This document shows, piece by piece, positions 40,031-52,461 of a stretch of DNA of 64,000 nt; positions within the stretch are counted from its first letter, which is position 1; every line of letters begins with the position of its first letter. The stretch covers positions 11,573,473-11,637,472 of the forward strand of contig JAQFVV010006215.1 in NCBI GenBank assembly GCA_028023455.1. The letters are read 5' to 3'. Origin of the DNA: Epiperipatus broadwayi (Eukaryota; Onychophora; Udeonychophora; Euonychophora; Peripatidae). Under the pieces are notes generated by a model. The model was not told the origin of the DNA, ran no database searches, and saw nothing but the letters and a program-made list of their open reading frames with translations. A program made the position numbers and the translations under genes.

Positions 40031-41636
40031 GAAATATTGCAACTTTGACATTGAAGTGTATAATAGTCATATATATATGCAGAAGATGTCAGAACTATTT
40101 TTACATTTATGCCTACTTGAAGAAGCCATAATTCAATCTGAAAACAAAATAAGACGGTGGGTTTTTTACATTTAAAAACAACTACAATTATGTAAAAGAG
40201 ATGTTTGTAAAACATTAATTGCCTTGTGGTTATTTTCAATCCAAAAGTCATTGCCCTTTAACTCCAATTTGAAAACCAATCCAAAAAGAAATTAAAATTG
40301 TATAAAAACCAGAGCATGCACCCAAAAATGGATTTCAGATTTGGAATCAGTGATGCAGAAATATATAGAAAAAGTTCTAAAGCCTTATGCAACAGAAAAT
40401 ATAAAAAAATTGTTGCCCAGTGTATAATTACTAGGTCAGTAATAATAATTATTGACCTGTCTTTAGATAAGTATATAGTTAAATTGCTTCAATTCTACAT
40501 ATTAGGGTTTTTGAAATTTTTAAGCTTATATTAATGTAATAGAAGCATAATGTGCTATTGGGCAATGTTGTGATTGTAGATAATAGTCTTTATTATTGAA
40601 AGCTAATAACTAAAAATTAGTTTGAAAAAGTGTTTGATACTATTATCTGTTATTAGCTAATTATTCTGTACTGTGTCTGAGTGTTTAATATATAACCAGT
40701 CAGACCACAAATATAATTGACTCAAATACAACATTGTTAGTTTGCATTTATTAATTTATTAACAAAGGAATAACTTAATATTGAAAATTAACTTATTACT
40801 TAGTCCTTAGTCTGAACAAAAGTAACATGACAGACAACTCGCTAAATACAAACATTACTCAACAGAATGTGTATCATTTTTTCTAAGGAATTAAGACAAT
40901 AATAATATATTATGCCTTGCTGCTGTCAGCACATTCTAGCATTAACTATTTAGTTTCCATTATTGTTTGACTGCTATAGCTATGGTTGCATGGGAGTAGA
41001 CTTCTAGCCTTTTCCACATCTTTTCTAAGTTATACCATTTGCATATTTGAAAATGAGAGTCTATTTTTCAGCATTCTCTTACATACTAATTTAGAGTAAT
41101 TCCACACACAATCCATGCAAGAAGAAAAAGCCAATCTCTACATGATAGAATTCTAATTAAACATTCCACTCTAACTTACTATAATAAGTTTTGAAATATT
41201 GTGATTGAAGTTAGAATTCTTGTGTCTGTAATTAAAGAATGAAAATGTGCTTACCCAAATACATAATCTCATTGTGGCTATTAGTATAAGGAAATGATGG
41301 ACAGGAAAGACTTACAATTGTTGGATTTTGTACTAAAAAGAGAGATGATAACTAGGTAAAAGAAAATAAAAGAATTAGAAAATGTTTACATCTTTTAAGT
41401 GGAGCATCCACCCCAATAATATGTTTATATTTATGAAAAATAAAGATGATAAAAGTTTATTCATTTTGCAGATGCTAATTCAAAAATCATGCTGAACATT
41501 TCTAAGATTTTATCAATGTTATGAATTAATTTTATGCTATTTAAATTAGCAATTCATGATTATATAAACTGAACTGGAATAAGTGATTACAATCTTTGAA
41601 ATAAGAAAACATATTTAACCTTTAAACATCACCTGA
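40031..41636. other. AT-rich non-coding stretch
   Basis: No supported feature. The 78-codon plus frame at 40298-40534 has no recognisable motif. Confidence 0.5.
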
Positions 41637-41760
41637 CCACTATCTCCCATGCTTGCTCATAATTGTTGTTAAAATAGGAAAAACTCTCCATACAGTAGTG
41701 CCATTCAAAGCAAGACAGAGTAATCAATAGATGCCAGAAGATCTAGGTGATCGCTCTCAG

Positions 41761-41819
41761 ATTCAAGGCTCCTCACTGGCAAAGGCCAGAAGGTAGAAAC
41801 TAGTTTGGGGATATTGGAT
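41761..41819 (+). ncRNA. Hammerhead ribozyme motif D (core broken)
   Basis: Stem I halves (TTCAA, TCCTCA; TGGGGA, TTGGAT) and GAAACTAGTT remain, but the core reads CTGGCAA instead of CTGATGA and the stem II arm is altered (GGCCAGAAGGT). The invariant A and G of the core are lost, so this copy should be inactive. Confidence 0.6.
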
Positions 41820-42019
41820 GAGTAGGCATTAGATAGAGATTGTATGCCCAAGCCTTCTGGAAACCATTGATTACTCTGTCTTGTTTTGATTGGTACTACT
41901 GTATGGAAAGAGTTTTGCCTATTTTAACAACAGTTATGAGCAAGCATGGGAAATAGTGGTCATGTGATGTTTAAAGGTTTAATATCAATCCTGCCTAATA
42001 GGAAGGCAGTGGCTATGGT

Positions 42020-42027
42020 TATAAAAG
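42020..42027 (+). promoter_or_regulatory. TATAAAAG box inside the Penelope-type unit
   Basis: TATAAAAG lies about 210 bp upstream of hammerhead C. The equivalent place in the other locus reads TGTAAAAG (near 25728). A promoter role is only suggested by the motif and its position. Confidence 0.25.
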
Positions 42028-42218
42028 AACCAAAGACACCAAAATGTGTGGGTGGTGAACTGAGTTCAGACCCATATGACTATATAAGCTACTGAGCTTA
42101 GATTGGAAATATTTGCATGTTTTCAATTTTATTCTCATAGTTTTGTAGTTAAGTAGAGATAAAAGGTGACTGCTGGAGGGTTGAATTAGATTCTAAGATC
42201 TAGGTGCAGTGCTCTCAG

Positions 42219-42277
42219 ATCCAAGGCTCCTCACTGATGAAGACCGTAAGCCAGAAACTAGTTTGGGGATATTGGAT
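42219..42277 (+). ncRNA. Hammerhead ribozyme motif C
   Basis: Order: ATCCAA, GGC, TCCTCA, core CTGATGA, AGACCGTAAGCCA, GAAA, CTAG, TT, TGGGGA, TA, TTGGAT. Core and both parts of stem I are intact; the cleavage base would be the U of GUU. Stem II has one mismatch (GAC against GCC). AAACTAGTTT across GAAA and the cleavage site is a perfect 10 nt palindrome, which would let two copies share an extended stem III as a dimeric hammerhead. Confidence 0.7.
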
Positions 42278-42390
42278 GAGTAGGCACTAGATAGGGATTT
42301 TATGCACAAGCCTTCTGGTATCCATTGATTACTCTGTCTTGCTTGACTGGAACTACTGTATGGAGAGAATTTTGCCTATTTTAAAAAACA

Positions 42391-45300
42391 TATTTATTGA
42401 CAAACTTACATTTTATCTACCCAATGTTTACATATTATTGGTTGCATCATTTTACACGAAAGGCACAAACAATTTTAATAAATATTATTTATATTTATTT
42501 GCATTTATAAACTAAAAGACAAAACCAGAAAATATCTAAAATGATGATAATGTAATATTATGGATATTAATATTTAATTATACCATAAATATTCTACTAA
42601 AACTTTGATTCTGAAAATATTATAGTGTAGTGTTTGAAATATGATATGAAAATAAAATATTGTACTTTACTAACCAAAGTTTCAAGCATTTAATACAAAT
42701 TGTCTATATCATCTATATTTTATAGATTTTTTAAAACATTGTAAATCCAATAGTTCTCATCCACTTTTTCTACCTCCATAATGCTGATATTGGCAATTGA
42801 AAAATGGTGTAGAAGAATGGATCCTAAAAATATATATTTTTAATATAATTTTAATTCATTTTCAAATAAAAATAATATAATATACTGATGCTTGTCTAAT
42901 AAGATAGTTAGTAATTCTGTGATGGGAATTTCATACTTAGTGAATTTGAGATTTATATTTATTCTTTAAAAAGAGAATTATTCTACACCTCTTTGATCTG
43001 AGTATTATTTTTAATACAGCATTATAAATTTATCATTATAACTCTATAAGAATTGCAATATTATATTTAATTATCAGAAATTATCTATTTTAGATTAAGT
43101 CAAGTGATTCTATCATATTATGTTTGCTTCATTATCAAGGAAAGGATCTAGTACAATTAAGCTTTATGTTTTATCAAACATATATATATACTTACAACAT
43201 TGGTTGTTGTTTTTTTTGTGGCTTCACTTTTTAAACTGTTACTAAAATTCAAATATTACTGATTTTGATATTTTATCCCTTTATTTTCTTAAGCTTTGAT
43301 TTATTGAAAGAAAAAAATAATAGTACATGACATTTTACATTTGCAAAAAAAAAAAAATATGAGGGGGGGGGGGGAATTTTACAATAAAATTATATTTTAG
43401 GCACACACAAAAAAAAAATCATTCCAAATGTAACCTGACTTTAATTAACATGAATTAGTAAGAAAATGGGTACTAATTACTGTAGCAGATTAACTATCAA
43501 TCAAGCCCTTTATAATGATACTTTTCAAAATGTCATATTATGAATTTAAGAACAACTCTAAGTTTCCAATTAATTATAATGTTGAACGTTGTATATTTGT
43601 AAAAATGTGAAAATAACTGATTTATAATAAAAATTTAAAAAATATAGGTGAAATGTAATCTGGACATGTTATGCGTTTGTTTTTATGTTCAAATCAATAA
43701 TAATCTTTGGAAATCTTCTCTACCTATCAAAAAATCCAGAAATTATTATATTAACATTAAAATACTTTACTGAACAACAAAAATCAAAGAGTTCAGATTT
43801 CATAAACATTTTATTTCTTTTAGCTAAAACTGAACCATGATATATAATCGCTGAGATAATAACTCAAGACTTCAATTGATATATTTATAATTTTTACATT
43901 AATAACTATTTTTTAAGAATATGATTGAGTACCAACCAAATATTTCTATTCCTGGGGTTGCACATTTTACAGACTTTCTTCTTTATGCAATCAAGTCATA
44001 ACTAATTAAAAGATAAAATAGGTATGGAAAACCTGTTCTAAAAAAAAAAACTTCTTTAGATAGTTGAAGAGCTTGGTAAATAATGTTTTGTTCAGTATTT
44101 TAAATACATTTGAAACAATAAAGATCTGCAGTTTAAAGTGTATAATACGTAAGAAGAATTGGTATATAGAAACTTTTAATCATGAATAAATTTAATCAAA
44201 ATGAAAAAAAAAAAAAACTCAACATTTTATATACATAATAAAAAATATTTCTATTTACTATTCTTTTTAAAAGAAAATAAGTACCTTAAAATTTAATAAA
44301 ACCAGTGATTAAATTTTATTTATTTTGTATTATATTTAATACTATTTCATATAGCATAAGAAAATTTGTTTTTGCTCACTAGTATAAATAATCTATAGAA
44401 TAATGCCAACTATTTTTCAACCATGAAATTAAAATTAAGGTGCTGTCAGAGTTTTTAACTGTTAGCTAATCACTACACACCACCATGATGATTCAATTTA
44501 TTTTAAATTTATCTATGCTTGATTTTTTTTTTTTGTTCCAATTTTAAAAAATTAGAAACAGAGCAATAAAATTAGTTCCTAATGGTAATAAATTAAAAGC
44601 AAAGATTACTTTCTCTTTTATTAGAAATACTGGATTAAACTTAATTATTTAATAAACAAAAATAAATCTAGTTTTAAAAAACTGACTTTAGATTCAAATT
44701 TGTTTTAGATATTTTATTATTTATTTTCGATATTAAATAACTGAGAATAAGAAATGTAAATGTGATGTAAATTTAACTTAAGTTTCCATTTTTTATATGC
44801 ATTTCATAAAAAATTATAGATTCAATTTTTTTACAAAAATATTAATCTTGTTTAATAAAAGCTATCAGTTTTAAATCGTTTTTCGCAGGCAGGGAAATAA
44901 AGCTTCTTTATTATATAATAAGCTTCCTCCGCTGTTGTGTTTGTAAAAAAAGGATTCAGTTTTTAAATAACTTTTTTAAAAAATAAAAATAAATTTTCAC
45001 GCAGTTGTTTACCATCTTAGTGAATTCAATCAAAAAATTCTTTTTTATTTATTTAATTATTAGAAACTGAAATTTTCATTTTACAAATGTCAGGGATTTT
45101 TTAAATACTGGCGGGAGTTGAAAATATGTAGTATAATAAAAAATAATAATACGGCTGGGCTTAAACGTGTTTTGTAAATTAAAAAAAAAACAAAAACGTT
45201 AAATTTATAAAATGTTAATCAATGCCATTATGTGTTTTTTCTTCTTCTTATATGCACGTTTTATTTTTAATCATTCGAGTCAATGAGATATCATTTAATT

Positions 45301-48300
45301 GAAAAATATAACAGTTTCAATTTCCATCGTCAGTTTTACATTAACCATTTTTTTTATTCATTATTAAAATTACTAAATATTGTAACAAAAAATATAAAAA
45401 CAATGTGTATCAAATGCCTATACTATACAATATCATTTAAAATATGGCAAGGCTCAATTTTCACCAGTACCGTGTGTTACTATCACTTACTATACTGGAT
45501 TTATTGTACAATACTTAAAAAAAGTCAGTCGATTGTTTAAACTTAATATTTACAATCATTAACGGATTACAATATATGTATAAAGCAAAGCAATAAATTA
45601 TAATGTTGAGATAAGCTGTCATATTCCCAACTACATTAAAAAATTATTGTATTTAATGTTATCAACATATATGTTTAGCTTGAAGCCCTACATAGCATAT
45701 TTACGTGTGTGTTATTTTTGTTGCATATGTATATTATAATTCAGTTATTTGCGATATACATATTAACTTATAATTACAATGATGAGGTGGGTTTTCATTA
45801 ATTAAAAATTCATATTTAATAAGTTGAAAAACACATTAAATAAATATTTAATTTGTGTATAATGGCAGCATTACTATCAAAATGGATTTTACCTTACTTT
45901 GATTTTAAAATTAAAACACATTTCTAAAATATTGAAAAATAAATCCAAATCTGTATTAGAACAATAAGCAGCATAATATATATTAAGAATTTTATGGCAT
46001 AGTAATTAACATACTCGCTTCCATGTCCATGGCTTAAGATTTGAAAATAAGCAAAGAAAAACTTAGTTTTTTTACAAGTTTAATTTTTTTTCAGATATAG
46101 CTAATCCCATTGCAATTTTGATAACTATTCAATAAATTGAGATTTTAACAAATCACTAAAAATCCTCATTATCTAGAAATTGGCAACATTGGTGCATAAT
46201 ATCTTTTTCTTTATAGAAGGCTCTTGCAGAGATATTTTTAAACCTTTTACTTGTACATTAATCAAACTATTTTCCTAACCTTATTGTATTTATCTAAAAA
46301 TAAATTATTTTAAGTAATTTGTAAAGATTTAAAATGTTTTTTTTTAATAATATACTATCCAAATATTAAGGTTTACAAATAACTACCCATGTTAGCAAAT
46401 AATAATAATAACCATAAAAATATTGCTAAAAGTAATGTTTTGATTGAATTAGTTGATTACTAAACATGGATTAAAACACAATTAAAACATCTTTTATTAG
46501 TTGCAAAATACAAGCTTCTCTAGTTTAAGTTTGAGTCTAAATAATTCATTATAAATTTTTATTGCATTTTTTTACTAGTCTATAAATGGATACATCATCA
46601 ATATATCATTTATATATCATTTCTTAATTTTTCTTAGAATTGGTTAACTCTTTTCTTAATTGGCTACTGTTTGGTTGCAATACATGGACCATAAATGTTC
46701 CATTTTTATCATTTATTATTAACTATTGCTATTATATCTTTAAACATCCATGTCAGGGCATCCTTTAGAAATTTCTCTTTTTAATGGTCTTTACTATTAT
46801 ATTTTAGGTTTTCTATTATTGAGAGAGAATTATATGATTAATAAATTATCTAATTCTTGAATATCAAATGGTGTCATTTTGCTATTAATGACTATATTTG
46901 TTCTTTAATAGTATTCATGTATTTAAAGAATGTTTATTGTTAGAATATCAATTCTGAATTTTTTGTAGCGATTGGGTTATTATTTTAGCCATTTTTTATA
47001 ATTTGATTTTCCAAAGTCTATCTATCACTAGTCATAAAGGATGTTTTTTGTGTGTGTAGTTTTATATTTGAAATTTATACAAGGAAATTTGACTGGGATA
47101 GGGAGATGAGAGATTCCTTTCTCAAGTATGCATTGTTCATATATTTACACAACATTAAGATGAACAATTATTTTATTTTTTGTGGAAATGTTTAATTATA
47201 ATTTATTGTTTTTATAAAATTTAGTTTTTATCAACTGTCGTCCTTTTTTTTTTTTTGGATACACCATTTGATTTAATAGGATGAATATATTATCTTCATT
47301 TTTTTTAACTGGCATTGTTGTGTATTTGCATTTCTCTGAAGATTTTACCATTTTGTCCCAATTTTAGAAATGTGGTTTATTTGGAGATGATGTTGAAACA
47401 AGTTTTTAACTTGCACTTTTGGTTTCCTACAGTATTAAAGAAATTAATAAATAAGTCTAACAATATAACTGCTTTTTCAGAGCTCTTTTAAATTATTTCA
47501 TCCAATGAAATAATTTAGAGTATATATCAATTTATTATAAAAAATCATAAGCTAAAATTTCATTGAAAATAAAATGCATACTTAAATAACATATTTGGGA
47601 AAGATCCTTACAAATTGATTTTTTTGAGAAGAAACATGAAAAGAAAAGGCAAACATTATTTTGATCTTTAAAAGTTTGCAGTTATGTACATTGAGAGTAA
47701 TAATAAAAAGTGAAAGATTAGAAAAATGTTAGTTTATTACCATACTAAAATATGATCAATAAATGGTCAAACAGCTTGCAATTAGGTATACACCAGAATA
47801 TATAAAGAACTAAAGCATTTATAGAAGAAATGGGTTTTCCAATAATGTAGGATAATTTAACTTTGTGTCATTATAGCAAACCATTTATTAAAAACATTAA
47901 AATTATTTATTCCACATGATAAGCATAAGATTTACTGCTATAATTGGTATTATAATCTCATAAAAAAGTTTCTTATTTATTACATTATATACCTTTATAT
48001 ATGCATAATTATATCATAAATCAAAAAACCTTATCTACCACACTCAGGGTATGGTAGTCGTGGATTGTTGGTGTGTAATGTAATTATGCATAATAGCCAA
48101 TTTAGCTCTTTATGTTTTTTTATTTATTATATATTAATCATTGTCACACTAATTTCTTGGCAAGATTTTAAAATGATCAATTATTAATTCTACTGTGTGA
48201 ATGTTTAATCTAAACATATTTGTATGAAGTTTCATTAACTTTTTAGCATATGTGTAATATCATTCCATTATTTATCATTTTCTTCATTGTTGTGTATATA

Positions 48301-48667
48301 AACAACTTAGATGATGTTAGAAAGTGGATTTCCTATCAATATATAAGATCTTGACAATGGTCAGTGAGATTTGAACAGATGTGGTAGGCATGGTTTGCTG
48401 ATACTTGATAAAAATATTTATAATAACCACATGCAATCTTGGTTTTAATCTGGTACTTTTGTTTTCAGAGCCTACCTTGTTAGTAATTTTGCTGATTTAT
48501 AAATAATTCAATAATACATTTCTTAACTCTTCACATTATAAACTTCAGTATCTTTTAAAGTATCTATAAATTTCTGATGTTATGAATAAGTATCAAATGT
48601 AAAATAATAACTATTAATGTTAAGGGTACTTTTGTAGAAGATATACAACAGAAGTTCACCATTCATG
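42391..48667. other. Long AT-rich non-coding stretch
   Basis: I find no gene, RNA or clear element in over 6 kb. Minor items are a G12 run near 43363-43374, poly-A and poly-T tracts, a CpG-bearing patch near 44880-45500 with an 85-codon frame (45283-45540) lacking motifs, and weakly coding-like minus-strand text near 46600-47450 that I could not assign. Confidence 0.5.
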
Positions 48668-49040
48668 TTTGTCTTAGTTATCCATTTTCCAAGGCCTCAA
48701 CTATTTGTTTATATTTATTTTCTCAAAAATATTTTAACGAACATATGTTACTTATTAAAATTAAACATTATTAAGAAAATGAATTATAAGTTACTGTCAT
48801 CTTTAAAAATATTACTAAATGGCTTATAAATTCCATTTCATAACATAAAATTAATAATTTTTTATGTATATGGTAGTATATGACATTGTGAATATTGTTG
48901 TTATTATTTGATGACATTTTATTATGTTTAGTGTAATATTATTTTTGAGCTTGTTTTTCTTATGGAAATGATTACAATTTGGGATCTTCCAATGATAGAA
49001 AAAACAAAAAACCCAGTGGAACTGCAAGACAACACAACAA
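48668..49040 (+). repeat. Dispersed repeat family X, divergent copy
   Basis: Starts TGTCTTAGTTATCCATTTTC, then CAAGGC, then ATTTTAACGAACATATGTTA. It ends with a segment matching GGGATCTTCCAATGATAGAA, the counterpart of the GGAATCTGCCATTGGTAGAA (minus) in the 21 kb copy. Clearly older or more diverged than the 20-21 kb pair. Confidence 0.5.
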
Positions 49041-49289
49041 TTCCTATTTAGAAAAATTTATGTTGCACTGACTGTATAAAGATGAAGATGCATGTTATTA
49101 AGGATTTCTGCCCATCGATATGAAGAACCCACATTTGTAACACACTCTTGCTATACTTTCTTTGACCAACTTTTTTATTTATATTAAATTTTCTTTAATT
49201 ACAATCATTTGTAGTTTTATGTATTTTCTTTTCTTTTTTAGAACCATATTAAAAAAATAATATTAAATATAATAGCTTGTAATCAGCCA

Positions 49290-50560
49290 TATTTTTTTTA
49301 CTCTCAGTGATGAAAGCTTTTATTCATCAAAAAGACAAAATACACAACAGTTAAAAAAGATTTACAATGATATAATTACATGGTAAAATGAAATTCAAGT
49401 ACAATATGGTGAAGGGGAAGGGAATACATATGAAATGGGAAGGGGGTATGGAACAGGTGTGTAGTCCAGGCAAAGAAGAGTCTTAGGTAAGGAGCAATTT
49501 TGATAGGCTTGGTTGCCCTAATGGGTTGATAGGAGGATCCATATGTGATATTAACTTTGGAGGAGTTGCTATATGTTAAGTCTTTAGAGGTTTCAGGGAT
49601 AGATGAGGAGATTTCTGAGTTATGCCTAGATTCAACAGGCTGAATTTTGTCCTTTGTAGATGAGTAATTTTAGTTTTTCCTGTTGTATGTGGAATGGCAT
49701 TATGATTGGTCATGTTGTTCTTTTTAACTTGCTTTTTACCTTTGATAGAGCAAACCACAGTCTGAAAGGGAGGAAAATCCAGAGGGCAAGGAGATGAAGA
49801 CTTTGAAATAAGTTCTTTGGTGATGATGTTTTTAGTTAAGTTTTGTTTGAAGTTCAGTTTGGATAAAATTTGGGTAATTTTGAAGGTTTTAGTTCATGTA
49901 GTATAGGTCTCTGCACATTTTTTCTGCTAGGAGCAATGGCCATCTTTAAACCGTTTGAAAGAATGAAAAGTAATATGAAGAAAAACAATTTTGAAATGGA
50001 AAAATTAAATATATTGATGAAAAAGCAAAAAAAAAAAAACACTGGAAAACTTGTTATTAATATTTTGAGTTGAGTAATGAGAAAATTGAGTGGAATTTTA
50101 GGCGGTTGGTAACTCCAGAAGAGGGGGTGTCTGAAAAAAAAAAAATCATTAAAAATGGACTAAATAACTGGAACAACACACAAAGAACTTTATAAACAAG
50201 TTTCTGAGTGACAGGAAAATGAAGTAAGAGAAATATTTAAGAGTGTAGAACGGAATAAAATCATTTATGGGGTCCATGAAATAATTGAACCACTCACCAA
50301 ACGGGGTGGGGGGGGTAATTAAATGCTGATAAGATAGACATAGGGAAATTATGTTAAAAATGCAGTGAATGAAAGAGTACATTAGCAGCAAAATGAGGCC
50401 TTTAAAGAGCCAAATAAATATAAAAGGTATCTTTCACTGCTGCAAAAACAACTTTTCAGAGCCATTCTGTGAGAGCTGTGAGGAGTATGACTTTCCAGTG
50501 AGAGCACCCCTGTAAATGAATAATTAAAACAAATACGGGTGGCGAATTTCCATCGTCATA
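49290..50560 (-). other. Transcript-like minus-strand block with poly(A) signal, unrecognised
   Basis: This 1.2 kb block differs in composition (pyrimidine-rich on the minus strand, with CCCCTTCCC-type words). Read on the minus strand it ends GAATAAAAGC and, about 20 nt on, AAAAAAAA, like a polyadenylated retrocopy or a 3' UTR. A stop-free minus frame of about 105 codons ends at 49576 (CSIKGKKQVKKNNM, HTTGKTKITHLQRTKFSL), and a second short frame (50042-49854) precedes it in another phase. I do not recognise the protein. It may be a LINE ORF1 to 3' UTR piece, a retrocopied gene or a genuine terminal exon. Confidence 0.35.
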
Positions 50561-52461
50561 CATCCTCTATAAAAGTTATCATTTTAAGTTTTATTTCTTA
50601 TACATATCTTTTAAATATTTAATATTATATAATCAAAATAATTATAAATAAATTTTTACTGATTAGTTTTTCATCTTTTTTTATCTATTATTAAAAATCC
50701 AAAGTGCTACAACTATTTCGATTGAACTTTGAGATATTTTTCATTATTTCTTTTTTGTCAAAGCACTTTATATATATAATTATAAAATTGATACATTAAA
50801 AACGTGATGTATATAACAAATGAGTTTATTTCTTTAGAGACATTTGCTTAACTATACTTTAAAGTTATTCTACAGAAAATTTGCATATTTCGTATTGTAT
50901 TTATTATTTTTAATGTGTGTGTGCGTGCCTATAAATTGACGATAAATAAAATATTACAAAAAAAAAAAAAAAATCCTCATTTAGGCTAAAATAATAAAGC
51001 TGAAACTAAAGATTTAGAGAAGCCTTTGAAATTTTTGTCCAGATGTTAAAAATTTCTGAATTATAAAAAAGTTAGATCAATAATAGTTATATATTTATAT
51101 AAGTGAATCTTTAAATTGTAAATTAAAAGCATTTCCAACAGCGCATGATCAATGAAAACGAAAGCATTACTTGCTTAGATGACGAAGTATTGGTTCAAAG
51201 TTTTTTCATTCATTAATAGCTTGACTCCTAGTTGCTAATCAATAATTAAATGGCTAGCAAAATGGAATAAGGGTTGATAATATTCATAAACTTATAACAT
51301 ATATATAAGCGTCTGTGTGTGCAGAGATAGAAAGATAAGTAAATAGAAAGATATTACTCTCAAAGGCCCCAATTTTATCACAATATTAGAAATGTATTAT
51401 CAGTAGAGGAAGGAAAAGAAGTTTACTCAGATTTCTGTACTTTTTACTATCTTTTATTTTCTTAGAAATATATTTATAACGAAAATAAATTTCCCTATGT
51501 GGGTAAGAAAATTTTTTAGTTCCAGCAAAATAAACAATTTTTTTCTTCTAGTACAACTTGTTATTTTAATATAAATCACCTGTCTTTTTCTTTTAGATTT
51601 ATATTTTATTTGGTTATTTAAATCAATCTTTAGTAAAGGTAATGAGATTTTACAATCTTTTAAAGGAAAACTACATGCAATTTTAATTTTACTTAATAAA
51701 AATTTATAATAGTTTTGCACTATACATGCATATATACGCTCACTACCCAAACGATTTTTAAAATATTATTGTGAGATTAAAGTTCCATATATCAGATTTA
51801 AAATAAATTTTATTTGAATAGAAGCTGTTATAAACGATTATCACCTAATGTTTATTATTCTGAGTATTTATGCTGGTTATAAATAAAAGTAATTGTTTGC
51901 AACAACAAAAAAGTTTCTAGATCTATTTTCAATTGAGTAAAGACTTGAACAATTAGTTAAAGAATGAAAAAAGACTGGTGATTTAAAGAGATGATAATTT
52001 GAAAAAGAATTAAAATAAGTTGAAATGATTATTTATTGGAGAAGCAAATAAAAAAAAAGGTCTGAACTTGGCATAAAGATAAGGAAAGTATAAAGAATTG
52101 TTGAAAAGAGTTATGGAAAATTAACTGGAAAAAAAAAAAGAATTAGGTAGCTGTTATTTTAAAAAATAAGTAATAATGGGAATTTGAAAGAGAGGCTTGA
52201 AGATGATGAAACATGGAATCTGTATTTTTACAGCTAATTTAAATGTCTTCCTTATTAGTCTTATCTATATGCTGCTTCTTATGGATCTCTTATCGTAATT
52301 CAATTTTTTTTTCTTCAATAGTTGTAGATTTTTTCTATTAATTTTTTTAGCATTTTAGTATATTTAATAATACTATTCAAATTATATGGAGTGAAAAAGT
52401 TTGATAAATTCAGTGGTAATTGTAATGTAATATGTGGTTCATGAAAGTGATCAATAGACTA
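50561..52461. other. AT-rich non-coding stretch
   Basis: Nothing supported; a 98-codon minus frame (51454-51750) is rich in K, I and L and has no family motif. Confidence 0.5.

Larger units (their letters stand above)
41637..42390 (+). mobile_element. Tandem Penelope-type units with two hammerhead motifs and an inverted end
   Basis: Two direct copies of a unit are offset by 458 bp (41776 against 42234 in the hammerhead core). Both are followed by GATATTGGATGAGTAGGCA, then CATTGATTACTCTGTCTTG and CTACTGTATGGA. The left end (41637-41722) is the inverted copy of the unit end: AAAACTCTCCATACAG against CTGTATGGAGAG, giving TIR-like ends of about 60-85 bp. Units match those at 25146-26121. The tandem-plus-inverted arrangement matches what is reported for Penelope-like pseudo-LTRs. 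No coding sequence lies between the units. Confidence 0.75.

Noticed and set aside
46560-47450. Possible reverse transcriptase remains on the minus strand
   Set aside because: A few short words looked RT-like, but frames are broken every few codons and motif order could not be established.
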